NCBI GenBank assembly: GCA_965229765.1
Contig: CBDDJT010000003.1
Location: forward strand, 1-64,000
Origin: ASV31 sp965229765
Lineage (GTDB): Bacteria > Pseudomonadota > Alphaproteobacteria > Rhodobacterales > Rhodobacteraceae
Reading direction: 5' to 3'
DNA: 64,000 nucleotides
Shown here: positions 8,583-17,726 of the stretch, piece by piece
Numbering within the stretch: position 1 is the stretch's first letter
Layout: each line of letters begins with the position of its first letter
Notes under the pieces: generated by a model
The model's input: the letters and a program-made list of their open reading frames with translations, nothing else
What the model was told of the DNA's origin: nothing
The model's database searches: none
Program-made: the position numbers and the translations under genes

Positions 8583-11500
8583 GCGGCACCTGGCCGTTCA
8601 TCGACGAGAAGATCGCCGCACGCCTTGCGCTGATCGCCCCCTGCGTGCACCGGCGCAAGAAGGCCCTGCCGCCCTTTCGGATGCTGCCGCTGACCAGTGC
8701 GGTGATCGACGCCCCGATCTGTGCCGACCCAAGTGGTTGGCAGGAGATCCCGCACGAAAGCTATTGGGGCGCGGCGGATCTGAACTTCGTCCTGAAACTG
8801 GACTTTCAGGTGCCGCCGGACTGGAACCCAGAGCGAATGGCGTTGCATCTGCCACTGGGCACTCTGGGCGATATCTTCACCCATCCCGAGGCGCTCGTGC
8901 ATGTCGATGGCGCCCCCATAGGCTCTGCGGATCGGTATCATCACACGTTGCCCTTGGACCGGACGCTGGCGGACGGGGCGCGGCATGTCCTGTCGCTGCA
9001 TGGCTGGACCGGGCTGGCCGGCTGGCCCCCCGACCCAGATTGCAAGGCGCAGCTCTTCATGGGCACGCCGGCGCTGGTGGAACGCGACCCCGGGCTGCAG
9101 GGCTTTCTGACACTGGCGCAATCAGCGCTGGAAACCGCCCGATTGCTGCCCTCTGAAAGCCCAGAGGCCGCGGGCCTGCTCGCCGCGCTCGACGCCGCGT
9201 TCAAGTTGCTCGACACCCGCGATCCCCTCGGCGCCGCGCTTTATGACAGCGTTCCAACGGCCATGGAGGCCCTTCAAGCGAGCATCGCTCAAGCTGGGGC
9301 GCCGCTGGACGTGACCCTGCACGGGATCGGGCACGCCCATATGGACATCGCCTATCTTTGGCCGGTCTCGCAGATCCGGCTGAAGAACGCGCGCACCTAC
9401 ACCAATGTGCTGCGCCTGATGGACACGGATCCAGAGTTCCGTTTCTCCCACTCGCAGCCGCAGCTTTATGCGATGACGGCGCAGGATTATCCGCAGCTCT
9501 TCGACCGCATCAAGGCGCGTGTCGCCGAGGGCCGGTGGGAAGTCATGGGCGGCATGTGGGTCGAGCCCGACCTGAACATCCCGGGGCCCGAGGCCTTGGT
9601 ACGGCAACTGACCCTTGGCCGCGGTTACTTTCGCGACACTTTCGGCGACGTCGAGACCCCGGTCTTGTGGCTGCCCGACACGTTCGGGTTTCCCGCACAG
9701 ACCCCCCAGCTGATGCGTCTGGCCGGCTTGAAATGGTTCGTCACGAACAAGCTGAACTGGAACCAGCTCAATCCGGTCCCGTCGTCTTCGCATCACTGGC
9801 AGGGGCTCGATGGCAGCCGGGTGCTGGCCCATGTGCTGACCACCCCGCGCGATGTGCAGTACCTGCCCTTTCCGACAAACTACAAAAGCGATCTGACCGC
9901 GCCAGAAGTCCTGGGCACCTGGACCCGCTCGACCGCGCCCGACAGCCTTCGCGACCTGCCGATCTGTTTTGGCTACGGTGATGGCGGCGGCGGGCCGACC
10001 GAAGACCTGCTTGCCAAGGCCCGCGCCTACGCCGCGATGCCCGCCATGCCCCAGTTCCGCTACAGCACCGTGCAGGAGGTCTTCGAGCGCATCGAGAACA
10101 CGGCCTGCGACCTGCCGACCTGGACGGGCGAACACTACCTGGAGCTTCACCGCGGCGTTTATACCTCGCAAGCCTGGATCAAGCGCGCCAACCGCAAGGC
10201 GGAATGGGCCCTGCACGAGGCGGAGGCGCTGGCAGCCATGGCAGGCCAGAACCCGGATCTGACCGAGGCGTGGCAGCTTTTGTGCCTGAACCAGTTCCAC
10301 GATATCCTTACCGGCACCGCGACCGCCGAGGTATTCGAAGATGCCCGGCGCGACTTTGCCCGGATCATGGAACTGGCAGAGGCATCCGCATTGATCGCTT
10401 CGGCGGCGCTCGCCCTGCCGGTCCGCTCGGTCGCCAACACCTCCCCCTGCAGCGGACCACGCGTGGCGCTGGTGCCCGAAGCGTCCTTGCCGCATGGGCA
10501 GACGGTCGAAGGCGGGACGCTGGTCCTGTTCGACGCGCTCCCAAGCTATGCGATCGCAGGAGTCGACCCGCCCACGGCTCCGCACGGACCGGCCACGGTT
10601 CTCAGGCGGGGCGGGACATTCGTTCTGGAGAACCCGACGCTTGTCGTCACGCTAGACGCCACGGGTCAGGTGCTCAGCGCCCGTGACAAGCCCCTCGATC
10701 GCGAGGTGCTTGCAGAAGGCGCCGTGGGCAATCAACTGATCGCATTCGAAGATCGGCCGATCAGCTGGGATGCCTGGGACATTGACCCCTTCTACGAGGA
10801 CCGAAGCGAGGCGGTCGCGGGGAAGACGACATGCGAAATCGTCGAGACCGGTCCGTTGCGCGCAAGCGTGCGTGTTGCAACCCGCTGGCGCAGCAGCACC
10901 ATTCGGCAACACATCCGGCTGTCGGCGCACTCCAACCGGATCGACTTTGTAACAGAGGTCGATTGGCATGAAAGTCACACGCTGTTGAAGGCCGGTTTTC
11001 CGACCCGCATCGCGGCGCGCCAGGCAGAGTTCGATATTCAGTGGGGTCGCATCGCGCGCGCCACGACCCGCAAGACGGCTTTCGACAGCGCCCGCTTTGA
11101 AGTCCCGGCCCAGAAATGGGCGCAGGTTGCCGACCAAGAGATGGCCGTTGCCCTGCTGAACGACTGCAAATACGGCTATGACGTGCAGGGAGGGACGCTC
11201 CGGATCACGCTGATCAAGTCCGCCACCTCGCCGGACCCGACCGCGGATCAAGGCCCGCATGTCTTTACATACAGCCTGCTGCCTTACGATCCTGCGACAC
11301 CCGAAGTTCTTGATCGCGAGGCCTATGATCTGAACGCGCCGCTCCGGGTGCTTCCACCTCGAACCGGATCTTCGCTCTCGCACCGAACCTTCGTGACCTG
11401 CAGTGCTCCGGGTGTGATCGTCGAAACCCTGAAGCCCGCCGCGGACGGCCAGGGTGTGATCCTGCGGCTCTTTGAGGCGCGCGGTCAGCCGCAAGACACT

Positions 11501-11644
11501 CTATTGACCTTTCCATCTATCCTGAGACGAGCCGAGGTCGTGTCCCTGTTCGAGGACACCCTCGGACACCTTGAAACGGGCCAATCGTTTCTGGAAATCG
11601 CGCTGAGCCCGTTTCAGGTCCTGAGCCTTCGCGTGGTTCTCTGA
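8579..11644 (+). CDS. Glycoside hydrolase family 38 alpha-mannosidase
   Basis: The 1021-residue protein has the GH38 catalytic domain at about residues 240-520. The zinc ligands appear as HMD (H254, D256) in GHAHMDIAYLWP, and the nucleophile is D367 in WLPDTFGF. A helical middle domain and a long beta-rich C-terminal domain follow, as usual for the family. No signal peptide is seen, so it should act in the cytoplasm on imported mannosides. It starts by ATGA overlap with the ATPase stop (8579) and closes the operon. GH38 enzymes need a divalent metal and retain configuration. The hydrolytic step after uptake is inferred from position; the exact glycan is unknown. Confidence 0.93.
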   Translation: MSGTWPFIDEKIAARLALIAPCVHRRKKALPPFRMLPLTSAVIDAPICADPSGWQEIPHESYWGAADLNFVLKLDFQVPPDWNPERMALHLPLGTLGDIFTHPEALVHVDGAPIGSADRYHHTLPLDRTLADGARHVLSLHGWTGLAGWPPDPDCKAQLFMGTPALVERDPGLQGFLTLAQSALETARLLPSESPEAAGLLAALDAAFKLLDTRDPLGAALYDSVPTAMEALQASIAQAGAPLDVTLHGIGHAHMDIAYLWPVSQIRLKNARTYTNVLRLMDTDPEFRFSHSQPQLYAMTAQDYPQLFDRIKARVAEGRWEVMGGMWVEPDLNIPGPEALVRQLTLGRGYFRDTFGDVETPVLWLPDTFGFPAQTPQLMRLAGLKWFVTNKLNWNQLNPVPSSSHHWQGLDGSRVLAHVLTTPRDVQYLPFPTNYKSDLTAPEVLGTWTRSTAPDSLRDLPICFGYGDGGGGPTEDLLAKARAYAAMPAMPQFRYSTVQEVFERIENTACDLPTWTGEHYLELHRGVYTSQAWIKRANRKAEWALHEAEALAAMAGQNPDLTEAWQLLCLNQFHDILTGTATAEVFEDARRDFARIMELAEASALIASAALALPVRSVANTSPCSGPRVALVPEASLPHGQTVEGGTLVLFDALPSYAIAGVDPPTAPHGPATVLRRGGTFVLENPTLVVTLDATGQVLSARDKPLDREVLAEGAVGNQLIAFEDRPISWDAWDIDPFYEDRSEAVAGKTTCEIVETGPLRASVRVATRWRSSTIRQHIRLSAHSNRIDFVTEVDWHESHTLLKAGFPTRIAARQAEFDIQWGRIARATTRKTAFDSARFEVPAQKWAQVADQEMAVALLNDCKYGYDVQGGTLRITLIKSATSPDPTADQGPHVFTYSLLPYDPATPEVLDREAYDLNAPLRVLPPRTGSSLSHRTFVTCSAPGVIVETLKPAADGQGVILRLFEARGQPQDTLLTFPSILRRAEVVSLFEDTLGHLETGQSFLEIALSPFQVLSLRVVL

Positions 11645-11865
11645 TCGGCTGTATCCGCCCGCGACGGCCAGGTTATGAGCTTCGAGCGGAGCACGCAGGT
11701 ACCGCGGTGCCGACGCTGAACGAGGCGTTCAAAGCGCGCCGCAGCTTCGGACTGATCCATGTGGAACCTCGCCCCCGGCGGGATTCGTCGGGGTGTTGTG
11801 GAAGGCCATACAAGCTTTGACGACACGCCGGTCCCGAAACCCGCCCTGAATGCAGGTGACGGCGG
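11645..11865. other. Convergent intergenic region, nothing recognised
   Basis: This 221-bp stretch lies between the ends of the GH38 gene (plus) and the RND permease gene (minus). Short open frames on the minus strand show no recognisable domain. I see no strong stem followed by a U run on either strand, although this is where both operons should terminate. Confidence 0.5.
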
Positions 11866-14800
11866 TCATGCCGATGCCTCTTCCAGATCCGGCGCCTGCT
11901 CTTCCTCCTGACTCCATGCCTTCACGTCGGCGAAGTCGAAATAGATCGCGAGCACCGCCGGGAAAACGAGAACGACAAGCACCAGTGACGCCAGAACCCC
12001 GAAGGCGACCGATACGACCACCGGAACGATGGCGACCAGCGAGGGCGACGTCTCGAAGACGATCGGCAGAAGTCCGATGAAGGTCGTCGTCGATGCCAAG
12101 ACCACGGGCCGGAACCGTCTGCGCACGGCCTCGATGGAAGCCTTCACGTGATCCCCACCGGCCGCGTGTTTTTCGAAGAAGGCAACGAACAGGATCGCGT
12201 TGTTCACGACAACGCCGGACAAGGACGCAAAGCCGATCAGCGATGGCATCGACATGTCGATGCCGATGGCGAGGTGGCCGAGGATGACGCCGATCAGGGC
12301 GAAAGGTATGGATGTCATGACGAAGATTGGCAGGACGTAGCTGCGGAACTGGAACGCCAGCACGATGTAGACGGCCACCAGCCCGACCGCGAAGGCCGAG
12401 ACGATCGAGAGCTGCGTTTCCGTCTGGGACTCGGTCGCCCCCCCGATCGAGATCGTGACGCCCGGGTATCGTTCTGCCAGACCCGGGCCGATCTCCTCCA
12501 GGGCCACCGCACTGATCCCGGTCGCGGTTTGGGCATCCCGGTCGATTTCGCCGATGACACGTGCGCGGGCCCGGCCGTTCTCACGCGTGATCTGCGCGAA
12601 TGTCGGGCGCGCGGCCAGATCGGCAACACGCGAGAGCGAGACCTGCGCGCCGTCCGCCAGTGTCACCGGCAAGGCCCGAAGCTGCATGATCGACCCTGCG
12701 ACGTTCGACTGCTCCACCACGACTTCCAGGTCGGTCTCGCCATCCCTGAACGCGTCGGTGACCGTTCCGGTGAAGGATGTCCTGAGCTGGTCGGCCAGCC
12801 CGGACGAGGTCAGACCCAGCGATCGTCCGAACGCATTGAGCGTGACCTCGATCTCGGTCTGTCCGAAAGAGAAATCCGAATAGACGGTCACCACGTCGGG
12901 CCGCGCGGCCAGAGCGTCGCGCATCGCGCCCGCGGCGGCCTCCAGCGTCTGAAGGTCACGGGCAAAGATCGAGATATCGATGTCGCTGCCGCCGGGTGTG
13001 TTGCCAGAGGCCCTGAAGCTCAGCTGACGCGCATCGACGATCGGCCCGGTGGCTTCCTTCCAATCCGCAAGGAACACGGCGGACGAGACAGAGCGCAATT
13101 CGCTGCTCATCAGGTCGACCGTCACGGTGGCGGTATGCGCGCCGTTGTCGCTCACGTCGGTGTTGTAGCCATATTCGACAAGCACGGTCTGGACCAGGGG
13201 CGCGCCCTCCCCCGCAGCTTGCGGGTACCTGGCGTCGACGATGGCAAGCCCGTCAAGAACCCGTTCGACAGCAGCCTCGGTCTGCTCGATCTGAACCCCT
13301 TTGTTAAGTGCGATCCTCGCCACGATCGTATCGGCTTCGGACGTGGGAAACCCGATGATCCGCACCGCACCGGTTGCGATCACCCCGCCGCACAGGATCA
13401 GCATCGCCATCACGCACCCCACGGTCAGGTAGCGCCAGTGCGTAAGGACCGTGACGGCAGGGATCACGACACGATCGTTGAACCTGTTAAGAAGCCGCGC
13501 GGCGAGGCGTTGCTGTGCCCGCGCCCGCACGCTCGGCGCGTGCGAAAGGTGATGCGGCAGGATCAGGAAGGCCTCGACCAGCGACGCCGTGAGCGTCACC
13601 AGAAGCACGATCGGAACCACCAGCAGGACGGCCCCGATCTCTCCCGACAGGAACATCAACGGCCCGAAGACGCCCGCGGTGGTCAGGAACGAGGACACCA
13701 CGCCGGCAAGGACTTCCTGAGTGCCCTTCACGGCGGCCTCGGTCGGTCCAAGGCGCGCGCGCCATTTCTCGATGTTCTCGGCGATGACGATGCTGTCGTC
13801 CATGATGATGCCGATCGACATGAGCAAAGCCAGAAGCGACATCACGTTGATGGTGACGCCCAGAACGCTCATGACGAAAAGCCCAAGCAGGAACGAAAAC
13901 GGCAGCGACAGCGAGATCCAGAAGGCGTCGCGCAGGGAAAAGAACAGGCACATCACCACGAAGACAAGGATCAGCGACTGCGACGCATTCAGAAGCACAA
14001 GCTGTAGCTGATCCGAAATCACCTGCGTCGCGTTGTTCACGATTTGCAGTTCAAGCGCTCCGCCGTATCGCCCCGAAAGGGTGTCGAGATAGTCACGAAC
14101 GGAATCGAACGCCCTGATGGCGTCGTCCGACGCGGTCTTGCTCAGGACGATGATCGCCGCCCGGCGCCCGTCGATCTCGGATCGCTGGTCAGCGTCGGCA
14201 AGCGAAAGCGACACGGTTGCGACATCGGACAGACGCACCACGCCGCCCGCATTGCCCTCGCGTATGGTCAGGGCCTCAAGCGCTGCCCGGCTGCGCGCGG
14301 ACCCGCTGAGCCGCAGGCTAAGGTCTTCCTCTTCCAACTCGACCGTCCCGAGCGGACCGGAATAGGATCGCGCGTTCACCGCGTTCGCGACATCGCTCGG
14401 CGAGATGCCGTAGGTCCGCAAGGCCAGATCGTTCAGGCGAACCCGGTACTCCAGGGCCGATACGCCGCGCACCTTCGCATCCGCAATGCCCGGAACGGTC
14501 ACAAGGTCATCCGCAAGTTCGTCGGCGTAGCGGACAAGGCTTTCATCCGATGCAAGTCCGCTTACCGCCAGCAGCGCAATCAGCTCCGTGCGCTCGGCGA
14601 TAGAGACCATCGGTTCCTCCGCATCGTCGGGAAGGTCCTGTATCGACGACACCTCCGACGACACGTCATTGAAGAACTGCGTGATCTCCCCGCTGTCGGC
14701 CATGGTAAGCGTCGCGGTGGCGCGGGCCGCGACAGATTGGCAGGTCAGTTCATCGACATGGTTGATCGAGGCAAGCGCGCTTTCAAGCTTGCCGCAGATC

Positions 14801-14979
14801 TCTTCGTCCACATCCCGCGCCGCAGCGCCGGGATAGATGACGGAAACCGTCACCTGCGACGATGTGAATTCCGGGAATGTCTCGCGCTCGATATCGGCGA
14901 TGGACATCAGCCCTAGAAACAGCCCGGCAAGAAGAAAGAGGTTGGCCGCGACGGGGTGCCTGGCGAAGAAGGCGATCAT
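11866..14979 (-). CDS. RND efflux transporter, inner-membrane pump subunit (AcrB/HAE1-like)
   Basis: The 1037-residue protein has the RND layout: a first helix (MIAFFARHPVAANLFLLAGL), a large periplasmic porter region, a helix bundle with the proton-relay pair in GIIMDDSIVIAEN, a second periplasmic region, and a final bundle. The length is normal for HAE-type pumps. It would form a tripartite exporter with the adaptor encoded just upstream, its start overlapping the adaptor stop by ATGA; an outer-membrane channel is not encoded here. The divergent OmpR/EnvZ-type pair at 17019 is a possible regulator. The substrate is unknown. Confidence 0.95.
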   Translation of the reverse strand: MIAFFARHPVAANLFLLAGLFLGLMSIADIERETFPEFTSSQVTVSVIYPGAAARDVDEEICGKLESALASINHVDELTCQSVAARATATLTMADSGEITQFFNDVSSEVSSIQDLPDDAEEPMVSIAERTELIALLAVSGLASDESLVRYADELADDLVTVPGIADAKVRGVSALEYRVRLNDLALRTYGISPSDVANAVNARSYSGPLGTVELEEEDLSLRLSGSARSRAALEALTIREGNAGGVVRLSDVATVSLSLADADQRSEIDGRRAAIIVLSKTASDDAIRAFDSVRDYLDTLSGRYGGALELQIVNNATQVISDQLQLVLLNASQSLILVFVVMCLFFSLRDAFWISLSLPFSFLLGLFVMSVLGVTINVMSLLALLMSIGIIMDDSIVIAENIEKWRARLGPTEAAVKGTQEVLAGVVSSFLTTAGVFGPLMFLSGEIGAVLLVVPIVLLVTLTASLVEAFLILPHHLSHAPSVRARAQQRLAARLLNRFNDRVVIPAVTVLTHWRYLTVGCVMAMLILCGGVIATGAVRIIGFPTSEADTIVARIALNKGVQIEQTEAAVERVLDGLAIVDARYPQAAGEGAPLVQTVLVEYGYNTDVSDNGAHTATVTVDLMSSELRSVSSAVFLADWKEATGPIVDARQLSFRASGNTPGGSDIDISIFARDLQTLEAAAGAMRDALAARPDVVTVYSDFSFGQTEIEVTLNAFGRSLGLTSSGLADQLRTSFTGTVTDAFRDGETDLEVVVEQSNVAGSIMQLRALPVTLADGAQVSLSRVADLAARPTFAQITRENGRARARVIGEIDRDAQTATGISAVALEEIGPGLAERYPGVTISIGGATESQTETQLSIVSAFAVGLVAVYIVLAFQFRSYVLPIFVMTSIPFALIGVILGHLAIGIDMSMPSLIGFASLSGVVVNNAILFVAFFEKHAAGGDHVKASIEAVRRRFRPVVLASTTTFIGLLPIVFETSPSLVAIVPVVVSVAFGVLASLVLVVLVFPAVLAIYFDFADVKAWSQEEEQAPDLEEASA

Positions 14980-16328
14980 GGCCGGACGTCGCTCTCTACC
15001 AGGTCAAGAAGCAATCCGTTGGCCGCGGGCCGTGGGTCGGACAGGACCACCCTGTCACCGACCGACAGACCATCCATGACCACGTATCTTCCGTCGATCT
15101 CCGCACCGATAGAAACGTCGCGCCGTGCAAGCCTGTCGTCGCTGTCCGCGACAAGCAGATATGGCGCCGATCCCTCGAACCGGATCGCCGATTGCGGCAC
15201 GGCGATCTGATCCTCAAGAGGCGGGCCTTCCAGGACGACCTCGACGAAGCTGCCGTTTAAAAGCGCTGGCCGCCGCGTCTCGGGGTCGGGAAAGCCTGCG
15301 TCCGCGACCCTCACGACGATGCCGATGGTGCCAGTTTCCGAATCGATATTGCCTGTGATCCGCGTGATCGTTGCCGGCCAGCGCGCCTCGATCCCGTTGC
15401 CGTAATTCGCCACGACCGTCGCCGTCAGGACCGCGCCGATGGCCTGGGACAGACGCGTATCGCCCCGCAGATCCCGCGCGCTTGCAAACAGATCGGCTGA
15501 ACCCAAGGTGCCGAACAGGCGCGCCAGATCGGCCGGTTGAATGGCCGCAGTCACTTCCGAGGCATCGGTCGCCTCTATGGAAATCGGCACATCGCCTGGC
15601 CTGACATATTGCCCCTCGTTTGCGCCACGCTCCACCACGCGCGCGTCGAACGGCGCGACCACACGGGTTCGTGCAAGGTTGCGTTGCGCGCTTTCCAGAT
15701 CCGCCTGAGCCTTGGCAAGGGCGGCCTCGGCGGACAGTGTATCTGGCTCGATCAGCGCCAGCGTCGCTTCCAGCGAGGCGACCACCGACTGCTGGGAATA
15801 GAAGGTCCTGTTCGCGTCATCGAGTTGCGCGGCCGCGATCGACCCGCCATCGACAAGCCTCTGGACGCGGTTTCGATCCCCTTCGAAAATCGTCAGGATT
15901 TCCCGTTCGATCTCAAGCGTCTTCGCGGCATTCGCCGCGTTCACCGCGATCGAGCGCAGATCCGCTTCGGCGCGCTGCACATCCGCCTGTGCCTGAGATA
16001 CCCTGATTTCGTAGTCCCGCGGATCGATCACGTAAAGAACACTGCCGGCCTCGACCAGAAAGCCGGGTTGAAGGCTGTCGGCGAACGCGATCAGACGCCC
16101 CTCGACCTCGGCCACGCCGGACCATGTCCGCGTCGGCTCTACCCGGCCGAAGCCTGACGCAGAGCCGGTCAAGGTCACGGGGGAGATGGTGGCGAAACTG
16201 ACGGCGACCGCCTGCTCCTCGACGGCCTGCGCCTCGGCGGGGGGTCTGTTCTGCACAGTCCAGACCACTCCGGCGGCGAGAAGCACGGGCGGCAGGACGA
16301 GCAGTTTCTTCAGTGTTTCATGGATCAT
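14976..16328 (-). CDS. RND efflux periplasmic adaptor (HlyD/MFP family)
   Basis: The 450-residue protein starts MIHETLKKLLVLPPVLLAAG, an N-terminal anchor, followed by a lipoyl-like strand pair around GRVEPTRTWSG...EGRLIAF, a long coiled-coil hairpin (about residues 110-210), then beta-barrel and membrane-proximal domains ending GDRVVLSDPRPA. I chose the ATG at 16328; an open frame extends 36 codons further but is arginine-rich and not adaptor-like. It bridges the inner-membrane pump and an outer-membrane channel. Confidence 0.92.
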   Translation of the reverse strand: MIHETLKKLLVLPPVLLAAGVVWTVQNRPPAEAQAVEEQAVAVSFATISPVTLTGSASGFGRVEPTRTWSGVAEVEGRLIAFADSLQPGFLVEAGSVLYVIDPRDYEIRVSQAQADVQRAEADLRSIAVNAANAAKTLEIEREILTIFEGDRNRVQRLVDGGSIAAAQLDDANRTFYSQQSVVASLEATLALIEPDTLSAEAALAKAQADLESAQRNLARTRVVAPFDARVVERGANEGQYVRPGDVPISIEATDASEVTAAIQPADLARLFGTLGSADLFASARDLRGDTRLSQAIGAVLTATVVANYGNGIEARWPATITRITGNIDSETGTIGIVVRVADAGFPDPETRRPALLNGSFVEVVLEGPPLEDQIAVPQSAIRFEGSAPYLLVADSDDRLARRDVSIGAEIDGRYVVMDGLSVGDRVVLSDPRPAANGLLLDLVESDVRP

Positions 16329-16517
16329 GTCGTACCGCTTCTTGGGGACCGCAAGATCAAGGTCAATCGCGGCGATTCTGTCGCGCGGCTTGGCCCGGCG
16401 ATCCCGCGGCCGCCAATCCCGGGCAGCCCGGCGCACCGATCCCGACCTCGACGCAAGATGCCATTTGATGACGTCACCTTTATCAGGTAGCGCTCCACTG
16501 TAACACGGCCTTGTCGG

Positions 16518-16817
16518 TCAATTCTCTTTCAGCAAGACGAGGCACTCGGAAACAGCGTCCGCGTTCTCCCGCGCTTCGTTTCGGGTCACGCTTCCCGCCT
16601 GAACCAGAGCGCGGATCGCGTTGCGCGCCGTCGTTTCCGGATCCGAGCCTGTGGCAAGCTGGACGATCACCGCGTCATACATCCGCTGACCCGTCGGCGT
16701 CAGCGACTGCGCACAGGCGTCACCCTCGGCAAGGCCGGCCTGGGCCGCTTGTGTTGCCACCACGAAAAGAAGGACCGACGTCGTCCAGGGACCAATTGGC
16801 CGTGCGCGATAACCCAT
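16518..16817 (-). CDS. Small exported protein of unknown function
   Basis: The 99-residue protein begins MGYRARPIGPWTTSVLLFVV with a probable Sec signal ending ATQAAQA. The mature part holds two cysteines (GDACAQSL and VSECLVLL) that could form one disulfide, separated by mostly helical, charged sequence. GGAG lies 9 bases upstream of the ATG at 16817; an in-frame ATG five codons earlier is less well placed. It sits 189 bp upstream of the RND adaptor in the same direction. I do not recognise a family. A periplasmic accessory of the pump is conceivable only from position. Confidence 0.65.
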   Translation of the reverse strand: MGYRARPIGPWTTSVLLFVVATQAAQAGLAEGDACAQSLTPTGQRMYDAVIVQLATGSDPETTARNAIRALVQAGSVTRNEARENADAVSECLVLLKEN

Positions 16818-17018
16818 GATCTTTCTCCACAATACTGTCTACCCAGGCCGGTGAAGCCTGCCCCGGCCTTCGTTTGCGCAGACCTGCCGGAAGGATGTTT
16901 CACGGGTGTTGCAGATTTCGGGGAATATGCGACGAGCCGTGTCGCCCCGCGCGCGCCGTCACACTCTGTAATATCATGGTGCTGCCCAGAAAGCGGGAAC
17001 CATGACAATGTCAGCAGC

Positions 17019-17726
17019 ATGAACGGCAAACCGGACAGAGTGATCGTCGTCGACGACGACCCGGAACTGCGCGCACTCTTGCGCCGGTTCCTGACAGAGC
17101 ACGGCTTCGAAACCCGCGCCGTAGACGGCGGCGCGGCGCTTGACAGAGAGGTGGCACGCAACCCCGCGGACGCCATCGTTCTCGATCTGATGATGCCCGG
17201 CGAGGATGGGCTTAGCATCTGCAGACGCTTTCGGGCGTCGGGCGACATGACACCGATCGTGATGCTCACGGCGCGAGGTGACCCGATCGACCGCATCGTC
17301 GGTCTGGAGACCGGCGCCGACGACTACCTGTCGAAACCCTTCGAGCCCCGCGAACTGGTTGCCCGTCTTGCGGCGGTTCTGCGGCGGACGCGCTGGATGA
17401 GCGACATGTCGATCGACAACACCGTCACGCTCGGGGCGCTCGAGATCAACCTGTCCACCCGAACCGTGACGCGCGACGGCACGGCGCTGAAGCTGTCCAG
17501 CCGGGAATTCGCGCTTCTCTCCGCGCTGGTCCGCAGTCGCGGCCGTCCCCTCAGCCGGGCGCAGTTGATCGAACGGGCGCTCGGACGCGATGCCGAGGTC
17601 ACCGACCGCGCGGTCGATGTCCAGATCGCGCGACTGCGCCGAGCCATCGGCGACCGGGCCGACGATCCGGACCTGATAAAGACGGTCTGGGGCGTGGGCT
17701 ACGTGCTGGTGTCCGGCGGTGCTTGA
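17019..17726 (+). CDS. Response regulator, OmpR/PhoB family
   Basis: The 235-residue protein has a receiver domain with acidic pocket VVDDDPE, phosphoacceptor aspartate in VLDLMMPGEDG and conserved lysine in YLSKPFEP. A winged-helix DNA-binding domain follows (ALKLSSREFALLSAL... to TVWGVGYVLV). The start is the ATG at 17019 (MNGKPDRVIVVDDD). It overlaps the kinase gene by 8 bases. It is divergent from the RND operon and the small exported protein, which are plausible targets; no operator was identified. Confidence 0.94.
   Translation: MNGKPDRVIVVDDDPELRALLRRFLTEHGFETRAVDGGAALDREVARNPADAIVLDLMMPGEDGLSICRRFRASGDMTPIVMLTARGDPIDRIVGLETGADDYLSKPFEPRELVARLAAVLRRTRWMSDMSIDNTVTLGALEINLSTRTVTRDGTALKLSSREFALLSALVRSRGRPLSRAQLIERALGRDAEVTDRAVDVQIARLRRAIGDRADDPDLIKTVWGVGYVLVSGGA

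Noticed and set aside
11614..11917. Minus-strand small frames between GH38 and RND genes as an IS fragment
   Set aside because: No transposase motif could be recognised in any frame.
12148..14007. 619-codon plus-strand open frame
   Set aside because: It is antisense to the RND pump gene, very rich in Arg, His and Asp, and has no domain; a GC-rich codon-bias shadow.
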